Assembly (NCBI GenBank): GCA_964428905.1
Contig: CAYSAA010000235.1
Coordinates: 1-6,887, forward strand
Direction: 5' to 3'
DNA length: 6,887 nt
From: CAYSAA01 sp964428905
GTDB taxonomy: Bacteria > Atribacterota > Phoenicimicrobiia > Phoenicimicrobiales > Stramentimicrobiaceae
The translations under genes and the position numbers were made by a program. This document shows positions 5,740 through 6,887 of the stretch, piece after piece (position 1 is the stretch's first letter; every line of letters starts with the position of its first letter). The notes beneath the pieces were generated by a model, which saw only the letters and a list, made by a program, of their open reading frames with translations, was not told the origin of the DNA and made no database searches.

Positions 5740-6576
5740 TGAAAGCAAGAGTCATGCTGCTATTATTTTATCAAATAATCTCTCTCTGGCAAGCTGCGCT
5801 TTTTCAGCCATTTCATTATCGGTATATTTTTCAGCTATTTTGTCTAACAATTCCAGAGTGATACCTTCTTTCAAGTATTTCCAGACATCAGGGATACTTT
5901 TTAGTTCTTCATAAGGAGTCTGATAGTCCTGGTAGCGGTATTTCTTCTTGATCTTTCCCTTGCTGTCTATGACTTCCCTAGGAAAGGCACAGGGACGATG
6001 GAAGTTCAAATACTCGTTAAAACATTCAAAATAAAAACCATTGATCCTCTGGGCATGTTCTGGTTTTATAGGGCTATAGCCCAGCCATTTTCTTACTATC
6101 CAGCCGTTTTTGGTCTCTACCAGAGTATTATCATTAGTATGTCTGGGTCTGCCCTTGGTCAGTTTGATCAGGAGATGATTTAACATCTCTGCCACCTTCT
6201 GATTGATATATTCTGAACCATTATCGGCATGGAAATTGATAATCTGGTAAGGATAACTGGTTATGATCTTCTCCAGTAAGGGAAGAAGACATTCTTCTGT
6301 AATCTTTTCTGTTGCCCCTATTGCTTCATTGTATAACCTCATCCACGGTATTGCTATGATACACTCCTTTTTGGCCTCCCTGGTGTATGGTATCTGCTCT
6401 GAGATAGCCCGGCTTTCCCTGGGGTTGGAGTTTACAAACCTCAAAGTAATGGCCAGTAAATTTACAATTGTTTATAGAATAGTCCATGCGGATCATTGAA
6501 AATGACTGGGTCATAATTATGCCAATCGCAACAGTTAACCATAAAGATTCTGCAATATTTATTATCTTTGCTGTCA
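5740..6576 (-). mobile_element. Decayed insertion sequence (DD35E integrase-fold transposase)
   Basis: A block containing the transposase pseudogene at 5752-6433, apparently less AT-rich than its neighbours. Candidate ends are an imperfect inverted repeat: TGAAAGCAA reading inward on the plus strand from 5740, and TGACAGCAA reading inward on the minus strand from 6576 (8 of 9 match), giving 5'-TG...CA-3' termini. At about 837 bp it is too short for a full transposase of this type, so an internal deletion is likely. I see no convincing target-site duplication at these ends, and the exact boundaries are tentative. Between 6434 and 6576 nothing is recognised except IS-like leader DNA. Confidence 0.6.
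5752..6433 (-). pseudogene. Transposase with integrase catalytic core, N-terminally truncated and frameshifted
   Basis: This is the remnant of a DDE recombinase (rve fold). The upstream frame reads KLQPQGKPGYLRADTIHQGG to DEVIQ, then a TGA at 6326-6328. The protein continues in another frame with EAIGATEKI, DNGSEYINQKVAEML, RPRHTNDNTLVETKNG and an intact C-terminal part ending LARERLFDKIIAA. The catalytic triad is split over the two frames: D at 6392-6394, D at 6223-6225 and E at 6115-6117, with 35 residues between the last two (DD35E). Relatives read QWE at the junction, so loss of two G from TGGGAA explains both the stop and the shift. The N-terminal DNA-binding region is missing. A continuous frame across 6329-6444 starting MRFVNSNP is a shadow, not protein. 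The copy should be inactive. Confidence 0.85.
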
Positions 6577-6598
6577 ATAAATGAATCATGCCGTTCTC

Positions 6599-6887
6599 TC
6601 AAATATTTTTATTTTTTTTATTACTATTGTCCCTTTCAATAGCATATAAGTCACACTCGTTAAGTCCAAAATAATGACCAATTTCATGTATCACCACTCT
6701 CTTTATATTATCTTTGATTGTTTTATCGCTTTCCCCTTTTCGCAGAAAAGCTTTTTTAAAGATAGTGATACGATCAGGCATCACATTACGATAATGAATT
6801 CCCCGACGAGTAATAGGGACTCCCTGGTAAAGGCCTAATATCGAATAGGGTGATTTTAAACCTAGCTGTTTTAATGTATTTTTATTA
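6599..6887 (-). CDS. Zincin-type metallopeptidase family protein, partial (N-terminus beyond window)
   Basis: The C-terminal 95 residues of a small putative zinc metallopeptidase. The frame stays open to the window edge, so the true start lies to the right; the GTG at 6782-6784 is internal. It reads LGLYQGVPITRRGIHYRNV, then MPDRITIFKKAF, then VVIHEIGHYFGLNECDL, and ends in a lysine/asparagine-rich tail. This order (LYQG-P-TRR, PDRI-I, HEIGHxFGL) is typical of the Zincin_1 / DUF1025 family of about 110-130 residues. HEIGH (6674-6688) is the HExxH zinc site with the catalytic glutamate. The physiological substrate of this family is not known. The insertion-sequence remnant ends 22 bp after its stop codon. 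Confidence 0.85.
   Translation of the reverse strand, partial: NKNTLKQLGLKSPYSILGLYQGVPITRRGIHYRNVMPDRITIFKKAFLRKGESDKTIKDNIKRVVIHEIGHYFGLNECDLYAIERDNSNKKNKNI

Noticed and set aside
6329..6444. Start of a continuous frame (MRFVNSNPRE...) preceding the main transposase frame
   Set aside because: The transposase residues for this stretch (GKPGYLRADTIHQGG...DEVIQ) are in the other frame. The continuous frame here is a shadow created by the frameshift at about 6327.
5998..6499. Two plus-strand open frames in the IS remnant
   Set aside because: Both are antisense to the transposase reading frames and carry no recognisable motifs.
6501..6513. ATGAC-TGG-GTCAT small inverted repeat in the IS leader
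   Set aside because: Five-bp arms around a 3-nt loop are too short to claim a function without other copies to compare.
5731..6585. AAATGA on both sides of the IS (5731-5736 and 6580-6585) as a target duplication
   Set aside because: Using these as flanks would leave element ends that are not inverted repeats. A six-base AT-rich match is easily found by chance.
6434..6589. Upstream part of the other frame (MIHLLTAKIINIAES...)
   Set aside because: It is open but does not resemble the transposase N-terminus or any known protein, and it extends beyond the candidate IS end. It is probably non-coding IS leader DNA.

Overview
The window is AT-rich DNA, and every recognisable gene lies on the minus strand. 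Strong AGGAGG-type ribosome binding sites, a TTGACT/TATAAT promoter and the protein sequences fit a low-GC Gram-positive-type bacterium, probably an anaerobic Firmicute such as a clostridial or halanaerobial lineage. The taxonomic guess is an inference from style, not from a marker gene.

In transcription order (right to left) the window holds six things. (1) 6599-6887: the C-terminal part of a small zincin-type metallopeptidase, cut by the window edge. (2) About 5740-6576: a decayed insertion sequence with a DD35E integrase-fold transposase that has lost its N-terminal part and carries a frameshift. (3) 4917-5630: a FadR-type GntR regulator behind a near-consensus promoter. (4) 3279-4676: a class III PLP-dependent aminotransferase. 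(5) 217-3065: a complete three-gene TRAP transporter in the order dctP (binding protein), dctQ (small membrane subunit), dctM (large membrane subunit). (6) 1-216: a non-coding tail with two degenerate copies of a REP-like GACGGTT motif, one in a perfect hairpin.

Items 3 to 5 look like one catabolic locus. The TRAP system would import a carboxylate, because the binding protein keeps the family's carboxylate-binding arginine. The aminotransferase would remove or move its amino group, and the GntR protein would sense a ligand and control the locus. The true substrate cannot be read from the sequence; an amino acid or omega-amino acid is the simplest guess.

The most interesting signals are regulatory: an 18-bp perfect stem-loop between dctP and dctQ; a GAAAGGAGG element far upstream of dctP that resembles a 5' mRNA-stabilising Shine-Dalgarno; an ATGGCAA inverted repeat next to a -10 box upstream of the aminotransferase; and a GntR protein whose usual DNA-contacting arginines are replaced. 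I found no convincing wholly new system such as a defence island, CRISPR array or retron.
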